This document shows positions 7,209 to 13,657 of a DNA stretch of 15,321 bases, in pieces (positions within the stretch are counted from its first letter, which is position 1; the number at the start of each line of letters is the position of its first letter). The position numbers and the translations under genes are program-made. The notes under the pieces are model-generated. The model was given only the letters and a program-made list of their open reading frames with translations, was not told the origin of the DNA and ran no database searches. The stretch is from Sulfurimonas sp. (GTDB lineage Bacteria; Campylobacterota; Campylobacteria; Campylobacterales; Sulfurimonadaceae): NCBI GenBank assembly GCA_027047745.1, contig JALTUB010000230.1, forward strand, positions 1 to 15,321, given 5' to 3'.

Positions 7209-7657
7209 AATAAACTCACAAAAAAGAATTCAATTACTATATAGTAAACTATATAGTAATTGATTGATGGAGGAGGTAGTAGAAATATCTTAGATAAAAG
7301 CATTAAAAATATATAATATCCTAGATAGGCAAGTAAAACATATGAAATTTTTATACAAGAGTTACAGCTAAAGTTTTGTACTAGTTTGGGAATTAAAAAC
7401 TTATAAGCCAAAGTAAAATATATAATAGTACTAAAAAGTTGATACCCAAAATTTGACTCAAAAATAACTAAACAAAAAGCAACCAATGAAATAAATAAGA
7501 AATCTTTATTTTTGATAGCTTTTATATAAAGAACAAACAAAACAGCTAGAAGTGGAGGAAGAATAGGATAAATAGTGCTTAAACTGCTATATACTATAAA
7601 TAATAATATATAAAAGAATGGTACTAGAGATTTTTTATAAGAGATATTTCGTTGCAT
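7205..7657 (-). CDS. Hydrophobic membrane protein, candidate MreD
   Basis: A 150-residue, almost entirely hydrophobic protein with about five membrane segments, Lys-rich at the N terminus (MQRNISYKK). I do not recognise it from sequence motifs alone. Its size, topology and place directly before PBP2, with an ATGA overlap, match MreD, the least conserved part of the MreBCD elongation complex. From memory, Campylobacter jejuni also has a small membrane protein between engB and its PBP2 gene, so the placement seems conserved. The coding start lies 34 bases inside the preceding acetyltransferase gene and has no clear Shine-Dalgarno, suggesting coupled translation. The C terminus contains the repeat YYIVYYIV, encoded by a 12-bp tandem repeat that forms a perfect inverted repeat. 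The MreD assignment is inference. Confidence 0.7.
   Translation of the reverse strand: MQRNISYKKSLVPFFYILLFIVYSSLSTIYPILPPLLAVLFVLYIKAIKNKDFLFISLVAFCLVIFESNFGYQLFSTIIYFTLAYKFLIPKLVQNFSCNSCIKISYVLLAYLGYYIFLMLLSKIFLLPPPSINYYIVYYIVIEFFFVSLL
7230..7263. repeat. Perfect 15-bp inverted repeat with 4-base loop
   Basis: The left arm TCAATTACTATATAG (7230-7244) is exactly complementary to the right arm (7249-7263) around the loop TAAA. Each arm contains most of a 10-bp palindrome, ACTATATAGT (7236-7245 and 7248-7257), so the element is also a 12-bp tandem repeat. It lies in the 3' end of the MreD-like coding region. In the minus-strand mRNA it is followed by AUUC and six U residues, then the mrdA start 21 bases downstream of the stem. 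It may act as an attenuator or weak terminator, or as an mRNA processing site. The stem is only three G-C pairs rich, so its strength is uncertain. Confidence 0.8.
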
Positions 7658-8085
7658 ATTGGAAAATGTTTACATTTGATACAGTCTGCCCAGATTTTAT
7701 GCTCTGGAAGTGACTCTTTTGGAATTTCTATAAAACCTAATCGTTCAAAAAATGTTTGTTTGTATGTTAAACTAAGAACTCTTTTTAAACCTAATTGTTT
7801 TGCCTCATCAAGCACAACATTAACTAGTTTTTCTCCTATCTTTTTACCTCTCATTGTCTCCTTAACGACTAATGACCTTATCTCTGCTAACATTAAAGTG
7901 TGAATGTGCAATGCAGAAAAAGCAACTATTTCATCATTATATATAGCTAAGGTATAAGACCTGATGTTAGTGGCAACTTCATCTTCGCTTCTAGGCAGTA
8001 TTATTCCTGCTTCAACTTCTGGAGAAATCAGCTCTTGCATTTTAGAAATATCTAAAAGAGTAGCTTTTACATACTCAATCGTCAT
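7624..8085 (-). CDS. GNAT acetyltransferase, short N-acetylglutamate-synthase-like
   Basis: A 153-residue GNAT-fold acetyltransferase using acetyl-CoA. The acetyl-CoA loop is in the segment IRSLVVKETMRGKKIGEKLV (69-88), with RGKKIG at 79-84, and the late-fold segment FFERLGF is at 112-118. The C-terminal tail LPEHKIWADCIKCKHFPICN with Cys135, Cys138 and Cys144 resembles the stand-alone NAGS-type enzymes that acetylate glutamate for arginine synthesis. I favour this role but cannot prove it. I chose the ATG at 8085 because GGAA lies six bases upstream inside engB codons, and the fold starts there (MTIEYVKATLLD). ATGs at 8097 and 8109 lack ribosome sites. The gene overlaps engB by 11 bases and the MreD-like gene by 34 bases. 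Confidence 0.82.
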   Translation of the reverse strand: MTIEYVKATLLDISKMQELISPEVEAGIILPRSEDEVATNIRSYTLAIYNDEIVAFSALHIHTLMLAEIRSLVVKETMRGKKIGEKLVNVVLDEAKQLGLKRVLSLTYKQTFFERLGFIEIPKESLPEHKIWADCIKCKHFPICNEISLIKNL

Positions 8086-8692
8086 CGCTATTTCCATAAA
8101 CAATATCATATATTATCTGTATGATTTTTTTTGTACCTCTTTTTTTTGAGCTAGAAACCATTAAAGCATCTGGAAATTCTCGTCTAAGTTTATTTTGCTC
8201 CTTTTGATTTAGTTTATCTATTTTTGTGAATATTTGAAGTATGTATTGATCTTCTCTAGCATTATCAAAAAGAAATTGGCTTACTGAAGTATCGATGTCT
8301 AAGTGTGGATGCCTACAATCAATCAAATGAATAAACAACTTAATTTGCTCTCGTTGAGCAATATAGTCTGTCAAGTTTTTTTCCCAGTCATTCTTAAGAG
8401 ATTTAGAAACCTTTGCATAACCAAAACCTGGTAAATCAACAAATTTAGCAACTCTTTTCTCACTTGTATCTCTATCTATAAATGTAATATCAAAATAGTT
8501 TATAAGCCTCGTTTTACCAGGTGTTGATGAAACTTTCGCTAATCCTTTGTGATTTGTAAGAGCATTTAAAAGAGAGCTTTTACCAACATTAGATCTCGCC
8601 ATAAAGACAATTTCATCTTGAATATTAGATTCAGGGGCAGCGTTTACATTTGGGGCAGAAGTGATAAACTTAGCATCAACAATTTCTATCAT
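8075..8692 (-). CDS. engB: Ribosome biogenesis GTPase EngB (YsxC/YihA)
   Basis: Small essential-type GTPase that assists late assembly of the 50S ribosomal subunit. The GTP-binding motifs are all present: G1 ARSNVGKSS (32-40), G2 Thr in STPGKT (56-61), G3 DLPG (86-89) and G4 TKID (156-159), with a G5-like SSSKK near 180. The length of 205 residues is typical. Its ATG overlaps the lptA stop by four bases (ATGA). The last codons hold both the ribosome site and the start codon of the downstream acetyltransferase, so the two genes are translationally linked. Confidence 0.96.
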   Translation of the reverse strand: MIEIVDAKFITSAPNVNAAPESNIQDEIVFMARSNVGKSSLLNALTNHKGLAKVSSTPGKTRLINYFDITFIDRDTSEKRVAKFVDLPGFGYAKVSKSLKNDWEKNLTDYIAQREQIKLFIHLIDCRHPHLDIDTSVSQFLFDNAREDQYILQIFTKIDKLNQKEQNKLRREFPDALMVSSSKKRGTKKIIQIIYDIVYGNSDDD

Positions 8693-9177
8693 TTTTGTTG
8701 TTCCTTGCTACTATTTTTATCGTCTGCTATATTAAATATCATGATCACAGGTTCTGATTTTAATCCCTTTGCGTAAGCTTCACCTTCGATAGTTTTTAAT
8801 AAAACTTCATCACCTATAATCTCTTGTTTATCTCCAACTTGTTTAATGTGAACATTCTTAAAAAAATGATACTCTTTAGTTGCAGGAATATAGATGGCTT
8901 TTTCTGAAACTCCTCTATAAATAGTATTCTCTTTTGTCTGTATATAAAAAGATACATTTCCAACAGCAACAAATTTAGTAGGTTCTTTTTGCTTATTTGT
9001 ATAAACTGTAACTTTTGAAGCATTTAGTTCATCATTTAATTTTTTAATTTTTACATCTCCAGTAAAAACAGATATACCCGTATTTTCATCACCATGAAAA
9101 TTATTTGCTTTGATTTGCAATTCATTTGAACTTAAAGTTGATACTAAAAATAGTATATAAAGTAGTTTGTATTTCAT
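8689..9177 (-). CDS. lptA: LPS transport periplasmic protein LptA (OstA-like)
   Basis: Periplasmic bridge protein that carries lipopolysaccharide from LptC at the inner membrane to the outer-membrane LptD/E translocon. The first 17 or so residues form a Sec signal peptide (MKYKLLYILFLVSTLSS). The mature part shows the repeating beta-strand pattern of the OstA fold, for example LQIKANNF, VFTGDVKIKK, VAVGNVSFYI and FKNVHIKQVG, and ends in a polar Lys/Gln tail. The length is 162 residues. It starts two bases after the lptC stop and overlaps engB by four bases. The lptC-lptA pairing supports both assignments. LptB and the permease genes are not in this window. Confidence 0.9.
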   Translation of the reverse strand: MKYKLLYILFLVSTLSSNELQIKANNFHGDENTGISVFTGDVKIKKLNDELNASKVTVYTNKQKEPTKFVAVGNVSFYIQTKENTIYRGVSEKAIYIPATKEYHFFKNVHIKQVGDKQEIIGDEVLLKTIEGEAYAKGLKSEPVIMIFNIADDKNSSKEQQK

Positions 9178-9179
9178 TA

Positions 9180-9695
9180 TTAATTCTCTTTTATTTGATA
9201 TTTGGCTGTAACATTCTTAGATTCGATTGTATTTAATACACCATTGTATTTGGCAGATGAACCAATAACTTTATTGTTTCCTTTATATAAAACATAATCA
9301 TTATCTATAGTAGTTACACTATTTGTTTTATTATAAATAGCCTTACTTGTCTCCAAAATCAGGCCATCTTCTCTAGTATAAACAACATTTCCTTTGAGTG
9401 TTAAAATATCTTGTTTATATACTCCAGTATCTGCTTTCATGTTTGCAATATACTTTTTAGTATTATCTGTAAAATTTACATCATCTACTGTGTATCTATC
9501 AGCATATCTGATTGCCTTAGTACCTATCATTATCGTATCTAAACCAACCTTATTTATTTCATAATTAATAAATGTAGAAAACTCAAATAGTGGCACATCA
9601 ACAAATTTTTGCTGTTTTAGGTTTAATGGTTTAAACGAAACAAATATAAAAACAAGAGTACCGAGTATTATAGCAAATAAAAAATTTATATTAAT
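9180..9695 (-). CDS. lptC: LPS export protein LptC, probable ATT start codon
   Basis: Bitopic inner-membrane protein that passes lipopolysaccharide to LptA. With the start proposed here it has 171 residues: a membrane anchor at about 4-21 (FLFAIILGTLVFIF), then a periplasmic beta-jellyroll domain. Family-like segments are ILTLKGNVVYTREDGLILET and IGSSAKYNGVLNTIESKNV near the C terminus. The only conventional in-frame start is a GTG at 9596, which would delete the anchor and has no ribosome site. The frame stays open upstream to the kdsC stop. A perfect AAGGAG (9702-9707) lies exactly six bases before the ATT at 9695, so I call ATT the start. An ATA at 9689 is the next candidate but is spaced less well. 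The gene sits between kdsC and lptA, as expected for an LPS operon. Confidence 0.85.
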   Translation of the reverse strand: MNINFLFAIILGTLVFIFVSFKPLNLKQQKFVDVPLFEFSTFINYEINKVGLDTIMIGTKAIRYADRYTVDDVNFTDNTKKYIANMKADTGVYKQDILTLKGNVVYTREDGLILETSKAIYNKTNSVTTIDNDYVLYKGNNKVIGSSAKYNGVLNTIESKNVTAKYQIKEN

Positions 9696-9698
9696 AAC

Positions 9699-10199
9699 TT
9701 ACTCCTTAGTCCAGATAGATAAAAATAATTTTTTTTGGTCATTTTCATCAACAAGCATATCGATCATTTCTCTAACAGCTCCATTTCCACCATTCTTACT
9801 AAGTACGGTATTGACTAACTTTTTTATATCTTCTACCCCATCTTTTGGAGTAAAACTTCTACCAACTCTATTTAACATTTTATAGTCATTTAAGTCATCA
9901 CCAATAGCACCAACTTCATAAAATTCAATATCTAAAGATTGGATTAATTCTTTAAGCACTTTTTGTTTATCTCTAATACCTTGGAAAAGATGTTGTACAC
10001 CAAGTTCAGTTGCTCGTTTTTCCACTATTTTAGAGCTTCTACCTGTAATAATGGCGACTTGATGTCCCATCTTTATCCAAGTTGTGATACCCAAGCCATC
10101 TTTAACATTAAAATTTTTACTCTCAATAAAATCGGCAGAATATATTAATTTTCCATCACTCAAACAGCCATCAACATCAAGAACAATAAGCTTAATCAT
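9699..10199 (-). CDS. kdsC: 3-deoxy-D-manno-octulosonate-8-phosphate phosphatase KdsC
   Basis: HAD-superfamily phosphatase that removes phosphate from Kdo-8-phosphate, giving the Kdo sugar of the LPS inner core. The nucleophile motif DVDG is at residues 8-11 (Asp8 and Asp10). Motif II is in TGR (52-54), Lys78 is the likely motif III lysine, and GDDLND (100-105) is motif IV. The C-terminal GGNGAVRE (137-144) is characteristic of KdsC. The length of 166 residues and absence of a cap domain fit the family. It overlaps hisB by four bases and its last codons form the ribosome site of lptC. The position among lptC and lptA agrees with a role in LPS. Confidence 0.94.
   Translation of the reverse strand: MIKLIVLDVDGCLSDGKLIYSADFIESKNFNVKDGLGITTWIKMGHQVAIITGRSSKIVEKRATELGVQHLFQGIRDKQKVLKELIQSLDIEFYEVGAIGDDLNDYKMLNRVGRSFTPKDGVEDIKKLVNTVLSKNGGNGAVREMIDMLVDENDQKKLFLSIWTKE
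9702..9707 (-). promoter_or_regulatory. Shine-Dalgarno site that sets the lptC start
   Basis: On the minus strand AAGGAG is formed by the last two sense codons of kdsC, directly before its TAA stop. Six bases separate it from an ATT codon and no ATG, GTG or TTG lies within a usable distance. It is one of the strongest ribosome sites in the window, which argues that translation of lptC really begins here. Confidence 0.75.
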
Positions 10200-10768
10200 A
10201 AGACATCTTTTGTGCTTGGTATTCCAACTCTATCATTAAATGTAGTAGCTCTACGAATAGAAACTGCAAGTGACTTAAATGAAGCTTCAATAATATGATG
10301 TTTGTTCTTTCCTCGAAGCTGGATAATATGTGCACTTATTTTAGCATTTAATACAAAAGCTCTAAAAAATTCTTCAACTAGCTCTGTGTCAAACTGCCCT
10401 ACTTTACCACTTACATTTAGTTCGTAAACTAAAAATGGTCGATTGCTTAAATCCAAATCGCATGAGACACAAGCTTCATCCATTACTATATTTGCACTTC
10501 CAAATCGTTCCATATTTTTAACAGGGTATATAGCCTTAGCCAAGAGAGAACCAAGCACAATACCTATATCTTCTACACTATGGTGATCATCAATATGCGT
10601 GTCACCCTTACAAGATACTTCCAAATCAATCAATGAGTGTTTAGAAAAGCTCTCTAACATATGATCTAAAAAACCAACACCACTGTTTATCTTACTTTTT
10701 CCACTTCCATTAAGTTTCAAAGATATAGTTATATCTGTCTCTTTCGTAGTTCTCGTTTTACTTATCAT
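10196..10768 (-). CDS. hisB: Imidazoleglycerol-phosphate dehydratase HisB (monofunctional)
   Basis: Manganese enzyme of histidine biosynthesis that dehydrates imidazole glycerol phosphate to imidazole acetol phosphate. The duplicated metal-binding motifs are DDHHSVED (60-67) and KHHIIEASFKSLA (156-168), and GFLDHM is at 32-37. The length of 190 residues shows the monofunctional form without the histidinol-phosphatase domain. The ribosome site AGAGGA lies just before the ATG, and the gene starts two bases after the rlpA stop. No other his gene is present in the window, so this is an isolated pathway gene placed within an envelope operon. Confidence 0.97.
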   Translation of the reverse strand: MISKTRTTKETDITISLKLNGSGKSKINSGVGFLDHMLESFSKHSLIDLEVSCKGDTHIDDHHSVEDIGIVLGSLLAKAIYPVKNMERFGSANIVMDEACVSCDLDLSNRPFLVYELNVSGKVGQFDTELVEEFFRAFVLNAKISAHIIQLRGKNKHHIIEASFKSLAVSIRRATTFNDRVGIPSTKDVL

Positions 10769-10770
10769 GA

Positions 10771-11562
10771 TTAGTCCTCTCTTACTATAAATGCTTTTTT
10801 AAATATTCCGTGTGTTTTAAAATCTCTTGCTTCCTGCTCACTTTTAAAACCTCTCAACAAGACTTTAAACAACCTTCCTCTATTTGTTTCTTTATCAACA
10901 ATAACAGTTGAATACCCAGAAGTACCATCATATCTCTCTTGCGTTTTTAAAGCACCATCTATTTTTGAAAAAGATGCTATTTGAAGAGAAAAATGATTTA
11001 TTGATTTTTTCTTAGGAGATTTTTTTAACTCTTTTTTAGTAGGAATTCTTTTTACTCCTTTTCTCTCAAAGCCAAGTACCTCTAGCTTAACTGGTGCTGT
11101 TCCATGCCCTATCATGTTTATTTTGGAGGCAGCTGCTTTTGAAAGGTCTATTATCCTAGTTGCTACAAAAGGACCTCTATCATTAATCCTAACAACTATA
11201 CTCTTATTGTTTCTTAAATTGGTAACTTTTACTATAGTGTTCATCGGTAAAGTTTTATGTGCTGCAGTCATAGCCCACATATTATACCTCTCACCATTTG
11301 AAGTTAGTTTTCCATGAAAGTTTGGACCATACCAACTTGCCTTTCCTTTAAAAGTCTCACCTACACTTACCACAGTTGGATGATACCTAATCCCTCTAAC
11401 TACATAAGGTCTCATTGTTGGGCGAGAATATTTTTTTCTATCTGAAGAATATCCTCTTGAAGTATAATGGTTTGCATATCCATACGAACGACTACTTCTA
11501 GTACTACATCCAGAAAAAACAGTTATAAATAAAATCAAAAAAATGTATATAAATCTACTCAT
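10771..11562 (-). CDS. rlpA: RlpA-like septal ring lytic transglycosylase, lipoprotein with SPOR domain
   Basis: Outer-membrane lipoprotein predicted to cut glycan strands lacking stem peptides. A lipoprotein signal ends at Cys19 (VFSGC). A Ser/Tyr/Arg-rich linker covers about 20-60. The double-psi beta-barrel RlpA domain spans about 72-163, with GKASWYGPNFHG (73-84) and RINDRGPF (125-132). A basic linker follows, and a C-terminal SPOR domain (about 189-263, FSLQIASFSK at its start) would bind denuded septal peptidoglycan. The length is 263 residues. The gene overlaps mltD by eight bases, and two peptidoglycan-cleaving enzymes in one coupled pair suggests joint expression. Confidence 0.92.
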   Translation of the reverse strand: MSRFIYIFLILFITVFSGCSTRSSRSYGYANHYTSRGYSSDRKKYSRPTMRPYVVRGIRYHPTVVSVGETFKGKASWYGPNFHGKLTSNGERYNMWAMTAAHKTLPMNTIVKVTNLRNNKSIVVRINDRGPFVATRIIDLSKAAASKINMIGHGTAPVKLEVLGFERKGVKRIPTKKELKKSPKKKSINHFSLQIASFSKIDGALKTQERYDGTSGYSTVIVDKETNRGRLFKVLLRGFKSEQEARDFKTHGIFKKAFIVRED

Positions 11563-12784
11563 ATATTTTAAGCCTATCCCCTATTTTTATCATAGATTTT
11601 TTTAGATGGTTTTGTGATTTTATATTTCTTATACTAACTTTAAAGGACTTTGAAATCGAACCTAAAGAGTCTCCCTTTTTAACCATATAGTAAAATCTAC
11701 TGTTAATCTTAGCAATTTTTTTATTGCTTGGTATCGGTATAATAAGCTTTTGTTTTAGTCTAAGCCTGCTGTTTTTTAATCTGTTAAAGTCCATAATAAC
11801 CCTATAAGCAACTCCAAACTTTTTAGCAATTTTTGAAAGGTTATCCCCTCTTCTTACTTTATAAACTTTATAAATATTTCTTATAGATTTTTCATGATAC
11901 TTCTGTTTAAAATCTGCCAATTTAATATACGGGATGTAAATATCATAGTGCTTTGCATAAGGAGGAACAAAATCATATTTTAGATGTCTATTTAGTTTTT
12001 TCAATTCACTAACAGGTAAATCTATCAACTTAGCAACCCTAGTTAATGACTCACCACCAGGAAGTTTTACAGTAGAGATAGGATAAGCATTGGCACGATT
12101 TAGAAGATAACCATATTCACTAGAAAGTAGAAACTGTTCATCAGTACCGATTAACGCAAGTGCAACAATCTTTCTTATATAAAATCTACTCTCTCTTGGT
12201 ATATATTTTTTATGGGGATTTAACAAAACCGATAAACTATCACTTCCAGCTTTTTTTATAGCTCTGCTTAGTTTTCCACCACCACAATTATATGCTATGG
12301 CTGCTAAATACCATTTCCCAAATCTTTTATGTAAATTAGTTAAATATTTTGCTGCAGCTTCAGTTGATTTAATAAGATCTCGTCTCTCATCTACATACTC
12401 ATCTATATGAAGATGATATAGTTTTCCAGTTTTTGGCATAAACTGCCACATACCAGAAGCTCTTTTGTGTGAATATGCTCTCGTTCTAAAGTTCGATTCT
12501 GCCATTGCTAAATAGAGAAACTCTTGAGGTATATCATACTTAGCGAGGATATTTTTTATCGCAGGTATAAAAAGATAAGCATCTTTCATAGCTTTAAAAA
12601 ACTGTTTATGCTTTTTAAGAGTTGTTCTGCTATTTCTCATGTCATTCATGATGGGGTCATAAATAAAAGATGGTTCAATATCAAATGACTCTAAAAGTGT
12701 CAATTCTTTATTGTAATTTGATTTATATGTCAAATTTGCAAATAGCAACAATGGAAACAGTAGAATTAAAAGATATTTAAACAT
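11555..12784 (-). CDS. mltD: MltD-like membrane-bound lytic transglycosylase with LysM repeats
   Basis: Exported lytic transglycosylase of 409 residues that cleaves peptidoglycan glycan chains, giving anhydromuropeptides. Residues 1-15 form a signal peptide (MFKYLLILLFPLLLF). The SLT domain spans about 85-190, with catalytic Glu96 in LAMAESNFR, GMWQFMPKTG (111-120) and AYNCGGG (165-171). Two clear LysM domains follow (about 308-350 and 366-408, each starting with a V..GD.L.. pattern), and a weaker LysM-like stretch lies at about 236-286. No lipobox cysteine is seen, so unlike E. coli MltD it is probably not a lipoprotein. The ATG at 12784 is preferred to a TTG two codons upstream. The gene follows a 93-bp gap and likely begins its own transcript. 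Confidence 0.92.
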   Translation of the reverse strand: MFKYLLILLFPLLLFANLTYKSNYNKELTLLESFDIEPSFIYDPIMNDMRNSRTTLKKHKQFFKAMKDAYLFIPAIKNILAKYDIPQEFLYLAMAESNFRTRAYSHKRASGMWQFMPKTGKLYHLHIDEYVDERRDLIKSTEAAAKYLTNLHKRFGKWYLAAIAYNCGGGKLSRAIKKAGSDSLSVLLNPHKKYIPRESRFYIRKIVALALIGTDEQFLLSSEYGYLLNRANAYPISTVKLPGGESLTRVAKLIDLPVSELKKLNRHLKYDFVPPYAKHYDIYIPYIKLADFKQKYHEKSIRNIYKVYKVRRGDNLSKIAKKFGVAYRVIMDFNRLKNSRLRLKQKLIIPIPSNKKIAKINSRFYYMVKKGDSLGSISKSFKVSIRNIKSQNHLKKSMIKIGDRLKIYE

Positions 12785-12816
12785 ATACAACTTTTTATCT
12801 GGATTTTAGTTGTTTT

Positions 12817-12822
12817 ATTTTA
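12817..12822 (-). promoter_or_regulatory. Possible -10 element of the mltD operon
   Basis: The 93-bp gap between tatD and mltD is the only sizeable non-coding space in the minus-strand run. On the minus strand TAAAAT lies 32 bases before the mltD ATG, with a second candidate, TATAAC, about 10 bases further upstream. No convincing -35 is visible. The gap is too AT-rich to decide between candidates, and I see no terminator hairpin after tatD. Confidence 0.3.
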
Positions 12823-12883
12823 TCTAAAGTTATATTAAAATTAGTTGTAAATTTTTTTCGCTTTAAAGATTTATTTAATATTA

Positions 12884-13657
12884 TCAAATATGAAACAGTT
12901 TTTTGGCATTTTCAGTTGTTAATTCTTTTATATTTTCTTCGGAAATATTTAAAAGTTCAGCCATTTTTGACGCCACTATCGTAGTATAAAAAGGTTCATT
13001 TCTTTGACCTCTGTGTGGCGTTGGAGTCAAATAAGGTCCATCAGTTTCTATTAGAAGTTTTTCACTTGGGATTTTTGGCAAAATATTGACCAGTTTTTTA
13101 GCATTTTTAAAAGTTAAAACTCCACCTATACCAAAATAAAAACCATTATCTGCAAGACTAAGCAGTTCATCATCTGCATTAAAACAGTGAAGAACTCCAC
13201 CAACTTCACCTGCATTATGTTCCAAAATCAAAGATTTAGAGTCACTTGAAGCATTTCTAATATGTAATATAAGTGGTTTTTGATATTTTTTCGCAAGTTC
13301 TATATGAGATACAAACACTCTTTTTTGCTTCTGTTTTTCTAACTCTTTTTCTTCATCTGTTCCTTCAAGTCTAAAATAATCCAACCCACATTCACCGATA
13401 GCAACGCATTTTTCATGAGATATATATTTTTCAAAATCAAGCTCATCAAAAGAATCCAAATCATAAGGATGAACTCCAACAGAAAAATATATATCATCAT
13501 TTTCTTCAACTATCTCTACAGCTCTTTTAAGTGTCTTTGGGTCAGCTCCAGGGATAATAAACTTTTTAACACCACCCTCTCTCGCACGATTTAAAACCTC
13601 ATTTAAGTCATCTCTATATCTTTCATCATCTAGGTGTATATGTGTATCTATGATCAT
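12884..13657 (-). CDS. tatD: TatD-family metal-dependent DNase
   Basis: Metal-dependent hydrolase of the TatD family; characterised members are 3'-5' exonucleases acting on DNA. The metal ligands are all visible: DTHIHLD with His6 and His8, GECGLDYF with Glu89, LHIRNA with His132, HCF with His157 and ETDGPYLTP with Asp206. The length of 257 residues is typical. Its ATG overlaps the recN stop by four bases (ATGA), so it is translationally coupled to a DNA-repair gene, which fits a role in DNA processing. It is followed by the 93-bp gap before mltD. Confidence 0.94.
   Translation of the reverse strand: MIIDTHIHLDDERYRDDLNEVLNRAREGGVKKFIIPGADPKTLKRAVEIVEENDDIYFSVGVHPYDLDSFDELDFEKYISHEKCVAIGECGLDYFRLEGTDEEKELEKQKQKRVFVSHIELAKKYQKPLILHIRNASSDSKSLILEHNAGEVGGVLHCFNADDELLSLADNGFYFGIGGVLTFKNAKKLVNILPKIPSEKLLIETDGPYLTPTPHRGQRNEPFYTTIVASKMAELLNISEENIKELTTENAKKLFHI

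Noticed and set aside
12785..12883. ACAAC/GTTGT and repeated TTAGTTGT in the tatD-mltD gap as a possible terminator or operator.
   Set aside because: The pairing is five bases with a long loop and no U-run in the right place; expected by chance in such AT-rich DNA.
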